Origin: Ensifer sp. IC3342
GTDB lineage: Bacteria; Pseudomonadota; Alphaproteobacteria; Rhizobiales; Rhizobiaceae
Direction of reading: 5' to 3'
DNA length: 64,000 nucleotides
Assembly (NCBI RefSeq): GCF_020193655.1
Contig: NZ_JADYVE010000001.1
Coordinates: 930,001-994,000, forward strand
A model generated the notes under the pieces. That model was given only the letters and a program-made list of their open reading frames with translations, made no database searches and was not told the DNA's origin. The translations under genes and the position numbers were made by a program. Below are positions 25,304 to 35,107 of this stretch, one piece after another. Positions within the stretch are counted from its first letter, which is position 1. Every line of letters begins with the position of its first letter.

Positions 25304-26470
25304 CTACCGGCTCGATATGTAGCGGCTGAGGCGCTCGGCGGCCTCCGCCACCTGCGCCGGATCGCGCAGGAAGCAGGCGCGCATGAAGAGTGCGCCACCC
25401 TCGCCAAAGGCGGTTCCCGGCGCCAGTCCGACCCCGGTCTTGTCGACGATGTCGATCGCTGCCTGTCGCGAATCGGTCACCCCATCGATCTTCAGGAAGG
25501 CATAGAGCGCGCCGTCCGGCTTCAGGGTCTCGACGCGATTGGTCGCGATCAGCGCGTCGCAGAGCAGGTCGCGGCTCAGCGCCGCCTTGGCGATGTTCTC
25601 GTCGACAAAGGCATCTCCCTCGTTGAGGGCCGCAACCGCGCCGCGCTGCATGAATTGCGCAACGCCGGATGTCGAATACTGGATCAGATTTTCCAGCACC
25701 TGTCCCATCGCCGGCGGTGCTACGATCCAGCCGACGCGCCAGCCGGTCATCGACCAGTTCTTGGAGAAGGAATTGACGAACAGGATTCGGTCATCATCGT
25801 CCATGATGTCCAGGAACGACGGCGCTCGCCCGCCGGCATAGTAGTAGAGTGCATAGATTTCGTCGGCGATGATCCAGAGGCCGTGCTTGCGCGCGAGCGT
25901 CAGGATGGCTCTGAGATCATCCTGCGTCGCCGTCCAGCCGGTCGGATTGGACGGCGTATTGATGAACAAGGCCCGCGTCTTCTCGCCGATCGCGGCCTCG
26001 AGCCGGTCGAGATCGAGCTGCCATTTGCCATGTTCGAAATGCAGCGGCACGGACACCGGTCTCGCTCCTGAAATCTCGGCAGCAGCGGCAAAATTCGGCC
26101 AGGCGGGCGTCAGCAGCACCATTTCGTCGCCGGGTGACGTCACCGCCTCGATTGCAAGCTTGATCGCCTGCATCCCCGATCCCGTGACGTAAAAGTTTTC
26201 CGGAGACAGCACCTTCTGGAATCGACGCTGATAGTAGCGCACAAGCGCCTCGCGAAGCGGCGGGATGCCACGCTGCCAAGTGTAAAAGGTCTCACCAGCC
26301 ACAAGCGCTTCGGCCGCCGCCCGGCTGATGAAGTCCGGCGTGGCAAGATCCCCCTCTCCGACCCAGAGCGGGATCACGCCTTCTCGTCCACGCGCGTAGT
26401 TCACAACCTCGACGATGCCGCTTTCGGGGGCCGAAAGAGAACGGGGGCTGAGACTGGTCATGATCGTCAT
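25304..26470 (-). CDS. PLP-dependent aminotransferase (aspartate aminotransferase family)
   Basis: A 388-residue class I/II aminotransferase. Motifs are NTPSNPTGWTA, IADEIYALYYY and the PLP lysine in SFSKNWSMTGWRVGW. ATG 26470 is chosen because AGGAG lies seven bases before it; an ATG three codons later is also possible. The N-terminal PLWVGEGDLATPDFI is characteristic of the subgroup annotated as broad-specificity aminotransferases. It stands between two RIME elements, so nothing in context fixes the substrate. Confidence 0.85.
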   Translation of the reverse strand: MTIMTSLSPRSLSAPESGIVEVVNYARGREGVIPLWVGEGDLATPDFISRAAAEALVAGETFYTWQRGIPPLREALVRYYQRRFQKVLSPENFYVTGSGMQAIKLAIEAVTSPGDEMVLLTPAWPNFAAAAEISGARPVSVPLHFEHGKWQLDLDRLEAAIGEKTRALFINTPSNPTGWTATQDDLRAILTLARKHGLWIIADEIYALYYYAGGRAPSFLDIMDDDDRILFVNSFSKNWSMTGWRVGWIVAPPAMGQVLENLIQYSTSGVAQFMQRGAVAALNEGDAFVDENIAKAALSRDLLCDALIATNRVETLKPDGALYAFLKIDGVTDSRQAAIDIVDKTGVGLAPGTAFGEGGALFMRACFLRDPAQVAEAAERLSRYISSR

Positions 26471-26572
26471 GGGCTGGCTCCTGAACTGCCCGCCGCTTCT
26501 AGACGTTTTTGCGCAGACGATCACGCGACATTATCTGACTGGTTTATCGATTTTTGTGATGTTTCGCGGCTC

Positions 26573-26679
26573 CTACAGCGCCGCGCGTCTTTTCAGATGC
26601 ACAAAGGACGCCGTAGAGCTTTGATTTGCTACATGTTTTATCCCTTAAATCGGCTAAGATTTAGGGAAACATGCTGTAG
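26573..26679 (+). repeat. RIME element between mscL and the aminotransferase
   Basis: A full 107-bp copy (CTACAGCGCCGCGCGTCT ... ATGCTGTAG). It lies about 37 bp beyond the mscL stop and about 100 bp before the aminotransferase start. Confidence 0.9.
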
Positions 26680-26715
26680 CGAAATCGGAAGCCGCAATCG
26701 ATGCCCGTGAGGCTA

Positions 26716-27144
26716 TCAGGCACGCTGTTTCAACAGATCACGGATCTCGGAAAGAAGCACGATATCCTGCGGCGGCGGGGCGGCCGGCGCCGCTTCCTTT
26801 TTCGTTTCGATCGATGCACGCAGCCGGTTCACGAGCTTGACCATCAGGAAGATGATCCAGGCAAGGATCAGGAAATTGATGAGTGCCGTGAAGAAGCTGC
26901 CGTAGGCAAAGACGGCGCCTTGTTCACGTGCGGCCGCAAGGGTCGACGCAGTGACTTTGGAGGAAAGCGGGACGAAATAATCGGAGAAGTCGAAGCCGCC
27001 GCCGGTGATCGCGCCGACGATCGGCATGACGAGATCCTTGACGACCGAATCGACGATCCTGCTGAAGGCGGCGCCAATAATCACGCCGACCGCAAGATCC
27101 ATGACGTTGCCGCGGGCAATAAACTCCTTGAATTCGTTCAGCAT
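26716..27144 (-). CDS. mscL: Large-conductance mechanosensitive channel MscL
   Basis: A 142-residue protein beginning [24 protein letters not shown], the hallmark N-terminal amphipathic helix and pore helix. A periplasmic loop (about 48-75), a second helix ([18 protein letters not shown]) and a C-terminal helix follow. GGAGAG lies about six bases before ATG 27144. The homopentamer opens under membrane tension to save the cell from osmotic downshock. Single-gene unit. Confidence 0.96.
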   Translation of the reverse strand: MLNEFKEFIARGNVMDLAVGVIIGAAFSRIVDSVVKDLVMPIVGAITGGGFDFSDYFVPLSSKVTASTLAAAREQGAVFAYGSFFTALINFLILAWIIFLMVKLVNRLRASIETKKEAAPAAPPPQDIVLLSEIRDLLKQRA

Positions 27145-27376
27145 GCGTCTCTCCGTCTGGTCCCCGTTTGAGAACGGCAACCGCATCTGTCCTAAGCGGC
27201 AACCGCTGGTTTGGAATCTAGACCAAAGCTCGCTCAGTGGGAACCATTCTTTGCATTTGACCCAATCGGACCAACCCGGCCGGGCGAACGCCCGCTTTTT
27301 TGGACTTAAGACGAATAGGCCTGGCAATTCTCAACCCGCTAGACTTGCCCTATGCTGCCTTTCGGAGGAGTGAGGC

Positions 27377-30300
27377 ATGCTTTCGGGTTCTGTTATTTTT
27401 GCCTCGGCCTTCGCCTATCTGCTGCTGCTCTTCGCAGTCGCAAGTTATGGCGACCGGCGAGCCAGGAGAAACAACGCTGCCAGCAAGGGCAGACCGTTGG
27501 TCTATGCGCTCAGTCTGGCGATCTATTGCACGTCATGGACCTATTTCGGCGGCGTGGGACTGGCTGCCGAGCGCGGGCTCGAGTTCACCGGGATCTATAT
27601 CGGACCGATCCTGATGTTCACGCTCGGCATGCCGCTGGTCCGCCGCATCATCCAGCTCGCCAAGACCGAAAAGCTGACATCCGTCGCCGATTTCATGGCG
27701 GCGCGCTACGGCAAGAATCCGGCCGTCGCCGCGATCGTTGCATTGATTTCACTGGTCGGGGCCATTCCCTATATCGCCCTCCAGCTCAAGGCGGTTTCGA
27801 GCTCGGTCGCGGCGATGATCGATACGAGCCACTACGGCATTGGTGCCGGGCAGACCTTCATCGATCTGCCGCTGCTCGTGACGCTTTTCCTCGCCTGCTT
27901 CGCGATCGTCTTCGGAACGCGCCATACGGATGCGACCGAGCATCAGGACGGCCTTATCCTTGCGATCTCCATGGAATCGGTCGTGAAGCTTGTGGCGATG
28001 CTCACGATCGGCGCCTACGTCGTCTTCGTCCTGTTCGATGGCCCCGCGAACCTTTGGGCGCAAGCCCAGCAAAGTCCCGCGGTCCTCGCCGCCCTAGAAT
28101 ACCGCACTCCGCCAGCGCGATGGATCCTGCTGATCGTGCTCTCGGCCTTCGCTATCATCATGTTGCCGCGGCAATTCCACGTAACCGTGGTCGAAAACCG
28201 CACCGAAACCGAATTGCGCACCGCGGGCGTTCTCTTTCCGCTTTATCTGATCGCAATCAACCTCTTCGTGCTGCCGATCGCCATAGCAGGCATTCTGACC
28301 TTCTCGGGCTCCGGCGACGCAGACCTCTACCTGCTCAAGCTGCCGCTTGCCGGCGAAGTCCCCCTCTTGTCGCTGACGACGTTCATCGGCGGCTTTTCCG
28401 CGGCAACCGCCATGGTCATCGTCGCATCGGTGGCGCTGTCGATCATGATTTCCAACGACATCGTCATGCCGGTATTCCTGCGCCGGCGGCTCGGCTTGCG
28501 TGGTGGGCTCCAGGAGGACATGGCCGGGACGCTGCTCAACATTCGCCGCACGGCGATCTTCGTCGTCCTTCTGCTAGGCTATGCCTATTATCGCTCGGCC
28601 GATATCAGCGCTGGGCTCGCTTCGCTTGGGCTTCTGTCCTTCGTCGCCGTATCGCAGATGGCGCCTGCACTTCTCGGCGGCCTCGTCTGGCGGCAGGCCA
28701 ATGCCCGCGGGGCGATCACCGGAATGGTCTGCGGCTTTCTCGTCTGGGCTTACCTCCTGTTCCTGCCGAGCCTCGGCGGACCAGACAATTCACACGTGGC
28801 GACGACCGTATTGGGTTTCCTTCTGCCGTTCACCGACCTCTTCTCGGGACCGGATGCAGACCCCCTGGTCAATGCGACGACGCTGAGCCTTTTTGTCAAC
28901 AGTGCAGCCTATGTGCTTGCCTCGCTGACCCGGACGCCAAAACCGTTGGAGCGCTTCCAGGCCGGCGTGTTCATCACCCGGCGTTCGCGCACGGAAGGAA
29001 CGTTCCGCGGGCGCAAGTCCAAGGTGACCGTTCGCGACCTCAAGACGACGATCGCCCGCTACATGGGCGAGGAACGCATGCAGCGCTCCTTCCATACCTA
29101 TGAGCAACAGTCCGGCCGCTGGCTCGACGAGAATGCCTCGGCCGACATGGCGCTCATTCATTTCTCGGAACAACTGCTCGGCAGCGCCATCGGTTCATCC
29201 TCGGCCCGCCTCGTGCTTTCGCTCGTGCTGCAGCGGATGGACGATGCCTCCTCGGATACGGCCTGGCTGCTCGACCAGGCGAGCGAGGCCTTGCAATATA
29301 ACCAGGACATGTTGCAAACGGCGCTCTCGCAAATGGATCAGGGCATCGCCGTCTTCGACAATGCCAACAACCTGATCATCTGGAACCGCCGGTTCAGGCA
29401 ATTGCTCGATTTGCCCGAAGCCGCAGGCCAGGTCGGCTTCCCGCTCGCCGATATCGTCGAGATCCTGACGAGACGCGGCGATATCCGCAAGGATCAGGAG
29501 AAGGTGCTGGTCGCCAATTTCCTGACGCTTGACAAGCCCTTCCTGCTCGAACTCGCCAATGGCGAGCGCATCATAGAGGTCAGAACCAATGCGATGCCGG
29601 ACAAGGGCATCGTCACCACCTATACCGACATCACGCAGCGCGTCGCAGCCGACATGGCCTTGAAACAAGCCAACGAGACGCTGGAACTGCGCGTCACCGA
29701 ACGGACGGGAGAGCTGACACGGGTCAACCGGGAGCTCGCCGAAGCGCGGGCGGCCGCAGAGGAAGCCAACATCGGCAAGACCCGCTTCTTCGCCGCCGCC
29801 GGGCACGATATCCTGCAGCCGTTGAACGCGGCGCGCCTATATTCCTCGTCGCTTGTCGAGCGGCTCGGCGATTCCGACAACAGCACGCTCGTCCAGAACA
29901 TCGATTCCTCACTGGAATCGGTGGAAGCCATTCTCGGGGCGGTGCTCGATATTTCCCGTCTCGACACCGGAGCGATGAAGCCGCGCCTGCAATCGGTGCC
30001 GCTCAACGAATTGCTCCGGCGCATCGAGACGGATTTCGCTCCCATGGCACGGGCGAAGGGTCTCGAACTCATAGTCATGCCGACATCCCTCGTCGTGCGC
30101 AGCGATCCGAACCTCCTGCGGCGGGTGGTCCAGAACCTCGTCTCGAACGCCATCAAATACACGCTGAAGGGCAAGGTCCTCGTCGGGGTGCGCCGCCGCG
30201 GCCGGACCGCGACGATCGAGGTGCTCGATTCCGGCATCGGCATTCCGCCTTCGAAATTCCGCACCGTCTTCAAGGAGTTCGCACGCCTCGACGAAGGCGC

Positions 30301-30883
30301 GCGCACGGCGTCGGGCCTCGGGCTCGGGCTCTCAATCGTTGACCGCATCTCGCGCGTCCTCAACCATCCGGTCAGCCTTCAGTCGAAGCATGGCAAAGGC
30401 ACGGGCTTCAAGGTCACGGTGCCGCTCGAGGCAAGCGTCAGCGAACGTGCCAAACCGCGAGACGTCGCCGCCGCTAAGGCGAATGACGCCCTGACCGGCC
30501 TCAGCATCATCTGCATCGACAACGAGCCGAAGATACTCGACGGCATGGCAGTGCTGCTCGGCGGCTGGGGCTGTAATGTCACTACGGTGGAATCGCTTGC
30601 CGGCTGCTCGGAGATAGGGACCGGGCATCAAGCAAAGAGACCCGATGCGATCATTGCCGATTATCATCTCGGCGACGGCACCGGCATCGAAGCGATTGCC
30701 CGCATCCGCGCGCTTTGGGGGGAAAGCATCCCGGCCCTGCTGGTGACGGCCGACCGCTCGCCGGAGGTGCGCGGCGCCGCCGAACGCGACGCTATCGCCC
30801 TGCAAAACAAGCCCGTACGTCCAGCAGCCATGCGCGCATGGTTGACCCAGCTCTCTGTTGCAGGGAAGGCGGCTGCAGAATAG
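27377..30883 (+). CDS. Hybrid sensor histidine kinase with sodium/solute symporter domain (CrbS-like)
   Basis: A 1168-residue membrane sensor. Residues 1 to about 490 form a 12-13-helix SLC5/sodium-solute symporter-like domain. A linker with a STAC-type region, a PAS domain (about 640-750), a short coiled coil, the HisKA domain with His810 in AAGHDILQPL, an HATPase domain with GLGLGLSIVDR, and a receiver with Asp1095 in IIADYHLGDG follow. GGAGGAG precedes ATG 27377. This order matches CrbS, which with CrbR switches on acetyl-CoA synthetase for acetate use in Vibrio and Pseudomonas. The convergent LuxR-type regulator at 31015 is the likely partner. Signal not proven here. Confidence 0.85.
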   Translation: MLSGSVIFASAFAYLLLLFAVASYGDRRARRNNAASKGRPLVYALSLAIYCTSWTYFGGVGLAAERGLEFTGIYIGPILMFTLGMPLVRRIIQLAKTEKLTSVADFMAARYGKNPAVAAIVALISLVGAIPYIALQLKAVSSSVAAMIDTSHYGIGAGQTFIDLPLLVTLFLACFAIVFGTRHTDATEHQDGLILAISMESVVKLVAMLTIGAYVVFVLFDGPANLWAQAQQSPAVLAALEYRTPPARWILLIVLSAFAIIMLPRQFHVTVVENRTETELRTAGVLFPLYLIAINLFVLPIAIAGILTFSGSGDADLYLLKLPLAGEVPLLSLTTFIGGFSAATAMVIVASVALSIMISNDIVMPVFLRRRLGLRGGLQEDMAGTLLNIRRTAIFVVLLLGYAYYRSADISAGLASLGLLSFVAVSQMAPALLGGLVWRQANARGAITGMVCGFLVWAYLLFLPSLGGPDNSHVATTVLGFLLPFTDLFSGPDADPLVNATTLSLFVNSAAYVLASLTRTPKPLERFQAGVFITRRSRTEGTFRGRKSKVTVRDLKTTIARYMGEERMQRSFHTYEQQSGRWLDENASADMALIHFSEQLLGSAIGSSSARLVLSLVLQRMDDASSDTAWLLDQASEALQYNQDMLQTALSQMDQGIAVFDNANNLIIWNRRFRQLLDLPEAAGQVGFPLADIVEILTRRGDIRKDQEKVLVANFLTLDKPFLLELANGERIIEVRTNAMPDKGIVTTYTDITQRVAADMALKQANETLELRVTERTGELTRVNRELAEARAAAEEANIGKTRFFAAAGHDILQPLNAARLYSSSLVERLGDSDNSTLVQNIDSSLESVEAILGAVLDISRLDTGAMKPRLQSVPLNELLRRIETDFAPMARAKGLELIVMPTSLVVRSDPNLLRRVVQNLVSNAIKYTLKGKVLVGVRRRGRTATIEVLDSGIGIPPSKFRTVFKEFARLDEGARTASGLGLGLSIVDRISRVLNHPVSLQSKHGKGTGFKVTVPLEASVSERAKPRDVAAAKANDALTGLSIICIDNEPKILDGMAVLLGGWGCNVTTVESLAGCSEIGTGHQAKRPDAIIADYHLGDGTGIEAIARIRALWGESIPALLVTADRSPEVRGAAERDAIALQNKPVRPAAMRAWLTQLSVAGKAAAE

Positions 30884-30941
30884 AGGGTGGCTGACGGAAA
30901 TTGCCCCTTACCCAGAGGGGACGTCAGAAGTGCGGCATATC

Positions 30942-30970
30942 CCTTCTCCCCTTCAAGACGGGGCGAAGGA
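30942..30970. other. Hairpin between convergent kinase and regulator genes
   Basis: CCTTCTCCCC-TTCAAGAC-GGGGCGAAGG can form a nine- to ten-pair stem between the two stop codons. There is no T run, so it is a possible but not typical terminator. Confidence 0.4.
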
Positions 30971-31014
30971 CGCGGCGGCCGGATGAGAGGCGGAAGCGAA
31001 CGTGAGCCGGCAGA

Positions 31015-31662
31015 TCAAGCCGCTGCGACCGTGCCTATCTTCGAAAGCTGGATGACGGCCTGCGTGCGGCTGTCCACGTTGAGCTTCAGCAGGATCGCTG
31101 AAACATGGGCCTTGATCGTCGCCTCCGAGACCCCAAGCTCATAGGCGATCTGCTTGTTGAGCAGGCCCTCGGCAAGCATGCTGAGCACGCGCGACTGCTG
31201 CGGCGTCAGCGTCTGCAGCCGATGCAGGAGATCGGCCACTTCCGGTTCGTATTCCTGGTTCTGGTCGTAACCCGCCGGCACGAAGACTTCACCGGCGATC
31301 ACCTTGGTGATGCCGTCGCGAATTTCGTCGATGCCGGCGGATTTGGAAAGGAACCCGGCCGCACCTAGATCGATCGCACGATGAATGGTCGCCGGATCGT
31401 CATGGGCCGAGACGATCATCACCGGGAGGCTCGGAAACTCCGCCCGCAACGCAATGAGGCCGGAAAGACCGCTGACGCCGGGCATGGTGAGGTCCAACAG
31501 CATCAGATCGGCACCCGGATACTCGGCCGCGGCTTTGCGTGCTGCCGCGAAATCACCGGCTTCGACAATACTCGGCGCATCGGCCATGCCGCTCAGCGCC
31601 TGGCGCATCGCACCACGAAAGAGCGGGTGGTCATCGGCGATGATAATGGTCATTTCCGGCAT
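31015..31662 (-). CDS. LuxR/FixJ-type response regulator (CrbR-like)
   Basis: A 215-residue regulator: receiver domain with acidic pair Asp10-Asp11 and phospho-acceptor Asp57 in LMLLDLTMPG, Lys in the SKSAG segment, and a C-terminal LuxR HTH (about 150-205, LTPQQSRVLSMLAEGLLNKQIA). GGGAGG lies about eight bases before ATG 31662. Length and layout match CrbR, cognate partner of symporter-type hybrid kinases. It probably activates acetate or carboxylate utilisation genes located elsewhere; no acs gene is in this window. Confidence 0.88.
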   Translation of the reverse strand: MPEMTIIIADDHPLFRGAMRQALSGMADAPSIVEAGDFAAARKAAAEYPGADLMLLDLTMPGVSGLSGLIALRAEFPSLPVMIVSAHDDPATIHRAIDLGAAGFLSKSAGIDEIRDGITKVIAGEVFVPAGYDQNQEYEPEVADLLHRLQTLTPQQSRVLSMLAEGLLNKQIAYELGVSEATIKAHVSAILLKLNVDSRTQAVIQLSKIGTVAAA

Positions 31663-31751
31663 AGGATGCTCCCTCCCAAGAGCCTCAGCCCCGGATCCTG
31701 CGCATCCTCCAACGCGCCGGATCGCGTCTCAATGGTTCGTGCCGGTACCCG

Positions 31752-32186
31752 TCAGGTCTTTTGCGGCACCTCGGTACCATCGGTGGAACCGTCTCCGCTC
31801 CCTTCGAGATCCTTCACGATCTCCATGAACTTACGCATCATTCTTTCCATGATGCTCATCGTCCGGTCAATCTCTTCGTCGCTCGGAAGAGCCGGTTTCA
31901 TCGCAGTTTCACCGCTTTTGACGGCCTTTTCCAGTGCCTCGACGCGTTTGGTCAAAAGATCGATCTCCCGCTCGAGGGCCGCCCGTTCATCGGCCGCCAT
32001 CCGGCAGACGAGCTCGCCGTCCTTTTCCCGGCACAGCGTCACCTCGCCCGTCTCAGTGTCGAGCCGCGCGATGCCGGTGTCCGATTTCTGCATGCTGTAG
32101 CGCCCGGGAGGTGCCCCCTGCGCATAGGCCGACGCGACCCCACCGAGCGTTAACCCCATCGCTAGTGCCGCAACTACCTTCCTCAT
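31752..32186 (-). CDS. Secreted coiled-coil protein of unknown function
   Basis: A 144-residue protein with a signal peptide cleaved after AYA (residue 22). The mature part has a small beta segment with a possible Cys pair (LCREKDGELVCRM), then a heptad-rich helix (ERAALEREIDLLTKRVEALEKA region) and a Met-rich helix (TMSIMERMMRKFMEIV). GGAGGAG lies five bases before ATG 32186. It is 89 bp upstream of the CrbR-like gene on the same strand, but nothing ties the functions together. Family not recognised. Confidence 0.75.
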   Translation of the reverse strand: MRKVVAALAMGLTLGGVASAYAQGAPPGRYSMQKSDTGIARLDTETGEVTLCREKDGELVCRMAADERAALEREIDLLTKRVEALEKAVKSGETAMKPALPSDEEIDRTMSIMERMMRKFMEIVKDLEGSGDGSTDGTEVPQKT

Positions 32187-32291
32187 GACAGCTCCTCCAT
32201 TGGATGCTGCGGAAATCCGCCTTCCGTGGTGGACAAGTGCCAATATTTGCGGCAAGGCCACGATTGGGTTTCACGACGGACAAGCGGGCAC

Positions 32292-32639
32292 ATGAACGCC
32301 ATTATATACAAGATCGTTCCGGCACTTCTATGGCAGGAGGCGCGGCGGGCAGGACAGTTCACGGGGGCACCAGTCGACCTCGCCGGTGGCTTCATCCATT
32401 TCTCGACCGGGGACCAGGTCGTCGAAACAGCCGCAAGGCACTTCGAAGGGCAGGACGGCCTATTGCTCATCGCCATCGACGGCGCCGCCCTTGGCGACAA
32501 ACTCGTCTACGAATCTTCGCGCGGCGGCGCGTTGTTTCCGCATCTCTACAGGCCGCTCCCGCTCGACGCGGTGATCTGGGAGAAGCCCTTGCCGTTGGGA
32601 GCCGACGGCCTCCACGTCTTTCCCGAGCTTCTACCATGA
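32292..32639 (+). CDS. DUF952 family protein
   Basis: A 115-residue protein with the DUF952 pattern: IIYKIVPALLWQEA, GGFIHFSTGDQVVETAARHF and HLYRPLPLDAV. The conserved histidines suggest an enzyme related to ADP-ribosyl-type folds, but no activity is known to me. ATG 32292 lacks a strong ribosome site. Its stop overlaps the pyrD start (ATGA), so it is the first gene of a two-gene operon, an order common in rhizobia. Confidence 0.85.
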   Translation: MNAIIYKIVPALLWQEARRAGQFTGAPVDLAGGFIHFSTGDQVVETAARHFEGQDGLLLIAIDGAALGDKLVYESSRGGALFPHLYRPLPLDAVIWEKPLPLGADGLHVFPELLP

Positions 32640-33724
32640 TCGACGCCCTGAAATTCCTCTCACGCAGCGGCCTGTTCCTTCTCGATCCCGAGGCCGCGCA
32701 CGGCCTGTCGATCAAGGCGCTCAAAAGCGGGCTCGTGCCGAGCTGCGCGGCGCCGGCCGATCCGCGTCTCAAACTTGAGATCGCCGGGCTGACTTTCGCC
32801 AATCCGATCGGCATGGCAGCCGGGTACGACAAGAATGCGGAAGTGCCGGAGGCGCTCCTGAAGATCGGCTTCGGCTTCACCGAAATCGGCACGGTAACGC
32901 CGAAGCCACAGCCCGGCAACGACAAGCCCCGCATCTTCCGGCTGGTAGAAGACCAGGCGGTCATCAATCGGCTGGGCTTCAACAACGAAGGCCATGGAGC
33001 CGCGCTCGCGCGCCTTCAGGGCTGCTCGCGCCAGGCACTGATCGGCGTCAATATCGGCGCCAACAAGGACAGTGCCGATCGTATCAGCGACTATGTGGCG
33101 GGGATCCGCACCTTTTATCCGGTCGCGCGCTATTTCACGGCCAACATCTCGTCGCCGAACACCCCCGGCCTGCGCGACCTCCAAGCGCGCGAAAGCCTGG
33201 CGGGGCTGCTTTCGGCTGTGCTTGCGGCCCGCGACGAGGAAGCACAGAAAAGCGCGAAACGAATTCCGGTCTTTCTGAAGATCGCTCCCGATCTCACAGA
33301 AGAAGGAATGGACGACATCGCGGCAGAAGTGTTGGCGCATGACCTCGACGGCCTCATCGTTTCCAACACCACGCTTGCGCGCGACGGATTGAGGGATCGG
33401 CGACAGGCTCAAGAAGCGGGCGGGCTTTCCGGCAGGCCGCTTTTCGAAAAATCGACGGCAGTGCTCGCTCGGATGCGCAAGCGCGTCGGCCCCGCCCTGC
33501 CGATCATCGGCGTCGGCGGCGTCCACTCGGCGGAAACCGCCGCGGAGAAAATCCGCGCCGGCGCCGATCTCGTCCAGCTCTATTCCTGCATGGTCTACGA
33601 GGGGCCAGGGCTACCGGGCCAGATCGTTCGGGGCCTTTCCGAGCTCTGCGATCGCGAGCAGCTTGCCTCGATCCGCGATATCCGCGACAGCCGGCTGGAC
33701 TACTGGGTTGCGCGAAACGCCTGA
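32636..33724 (+). CDS. pyrD: Dihydroorotate dehydrogenase (quinone), class 2
   Basis: A 362-residue membrane-associated flavoprotein oxidising dihydroorotate to orotate in pyrimidine synthesis. The N-terminal amphipathic extension (MIDALKFLSRSGLFLL), NPIGMAAGYDKNAEV, the catalytic-serine region NISSPNTPGLRDLQ and IGVGGV near the end show class 2. ATG 32636 overlaps the DUF952 stop by four bases. Its 3' end overlaps that of the convergent MATE gene by 25 bp. Confidence 0.95.
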   Translation: MIDALKFLSRSGLFLLDPEAAHGLSIKALKSGLVPSCAAPADPRLKLEIAGLTFANPIGMAAGYDKNAEVPEALLKIGFGFTEIGTVTPKPQPGNDKPRIFRLVEDQAVINRLGFNNEGHGAALARLQGCSRQALIGVNIGANKDSADRISDYVAGIRTFYPVARYFTANISSPNTPGLRDLQARESLAGLLSAVLAARDEEAQKSAKRIPVFLKIAPDLTEEGMDDIAAEVLAHDLDGLIVSNTTLARDGLRDRRQAQEAGGLSGRPLFEKSTAVLARMRKRVGPALPIIGVGGVHSAETAAEKIRAGADLVQLYSCMVYEGPGLPGQIVRGLSELCDREQLASIRDIRDSRLDYWVARNA

Positions 33725-35067
33725 GCGGCACGGCGCGGCACGAGGATCAGCAGGAACACCCCGCGCATGAGCAGGAACAGGTTAAGTCCTGCCCAGAGTC
33801 CGTGATTGCCGAAGGCGGGGATGAGTATGCCGAGCGCGAGCACATAGGCGATAAAGGCTGCCAGCATCATGTTGCGCATATCGCGTGACCAGGTGGCGCC
33901 TATGAAAACGCCATCCATCAGGAAGGCGAGCGCGCCGGTCAGCGCCGTCAGCGCCGCCCAGGGCATGTATTCGTAAGCGAGCGCGCGCACATCCGGCGCG
34001 GTCGTCAGCACATCGACCAGCGCATCCCCGAAGACGAGGAAGCCAAGCGTCGTCACTGCGGCGAGCCCAAGCGACCAAAGCGCGGTCATCCGCAAGGCTC
34101 GATCGAAGGCCGGACGATATCCGGCGCCGATCGATCGCCCGGTAAGCTGCTCGGCCGCATTGGCGAGTCCGTCGAGATAGTATCCGGCGACGAGGAAGAT
34201 CGTCATCAGCACGGCGTTGGCCGCAAGCGTCACAGCCCCGAAGGCCGTACCGATCCGCGTCATCAGCGTGAAGGCCGCAAGCAGCACGAAGGAGCGGATC
34301 ATGATGTCGCGGTTGAGACCGAAGAGCGGCTTCAGCCGCTCGCGGGCGAAGATCGCAGCCCAGTCCGGTGCATCACGCCGGTCAAATCGCCCATAGACGA
34401 TCGCGAAGCCCGCGAGCGCGCCGATGAGTTCGCCCGTCACCGTCGCCAGCGCCACACCCGTCACGCCCCAACCGAGGACCAGGCCGAGCAGTATGGCGAG
34501 CACGATGTTGATGCCGTTGATGAGCGTCTGCAGCAGGAGGCCGATGGAGCCCTCGCCCCGCCCGAGGACGAAACCGAGAATCGCATAATTGGCAAGCGCT
34601 GCCGGCCCGGACAGGATCCGATAGAAGAAATAGGTGCGCGTGACCGCTTCGACCTCGGCCCCGGGTGCCATCAGCCACAGGCCGGCGGCAAACAGCAGGG
34701 GCGAGAGCACGACGATGGCGACGCCCGAGACAAGCGCGATCACCAGCGACCGCCAGAAGACGGCCTGCTGCTCCCGCCGGTCCCCTCGCCCATAGGCCTG
34801 GGCGACGAGGCCCGTGGTCGCAGCCCGGAGGAAATTGAAAGTTGTGAAAATCAGGTCGAACATCACGGCGCCGACCGCGAGCCCGGCCAGCAGGTCAGCC
34901 CGACCAAGGCGGCCGACCACCGCAGTGTCGACGAGACCAAGCAGCGGCGTTGTCAGGAACCCCAGCGTCATCGGCAGGGCGATCGAAAAGATCAGCCTGT
35001 TGGTGACGTGAAACGGACCGGCTTCGCCAGCATGCGAATCGCGTTCGAGGGTTTCCGTGGCAGCCAT
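33700..35067 (-). CDS. MATE-family efflux transporter (DinF-like)
   Basis: A 455-residue protein with about 12 helices in two bundles, of the DinF-like branch of MATE transporters, which expel drugs or metabolites using Na+ or H+. LPMTLGFLTTPLLGLVDTAVVG is the typical first helix region (its first aspartate included). ATG 35067 is chosen with AAGGA nine bases upstream. It is 40 bp downstream of the CAP lipoprotein gene, so the three minus-strand genes may be one transcript. Confidence 0.9.
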   Translation of the reverse strand: MAATETLERDSHAGEAGPFHVTNRLIFSIALPMTLGFLTTPLLGLVDTAVVGRLGRADLLAGLAVGAVMFDLIFTTFNFLRAATTGLVAQAYGRGDRREQQAVFWRSLVIALVSGVAIVVLSPLLFAAGLWLMAPGAEVEAVTRTYFFYRILSGPAALANYAILGFVLGRGEGSIGLLLQTLINGINIVLAILLGLVLGWGVTGVALATVTGELIGALAGFAIVYGRFDRRDAPDWAAIFARERLKPLFGLNRDIMIRSFVLLAAFTLMTRIGTAFGAVTLAANAVLMTIFLVAGYYLDGLANAAEQLTGRSIGAGYRPAFDRALRMTALWSLGLAAVTTLGFLVFGDALVDVLTTAPDVRALAYEYMPWAALTALTGALAFLMDGVFIGATWSRDMRNMMLAAFIAYVLALGILIPAFGNHGLWAGLNLFLLMRGVFLLILVPRRAAQAFRATQ

Positions 35068-35107
35068 TGTCAAGTTCCTTGTGGGCGACCGCCCCTCAAG
35101 GAATCAG

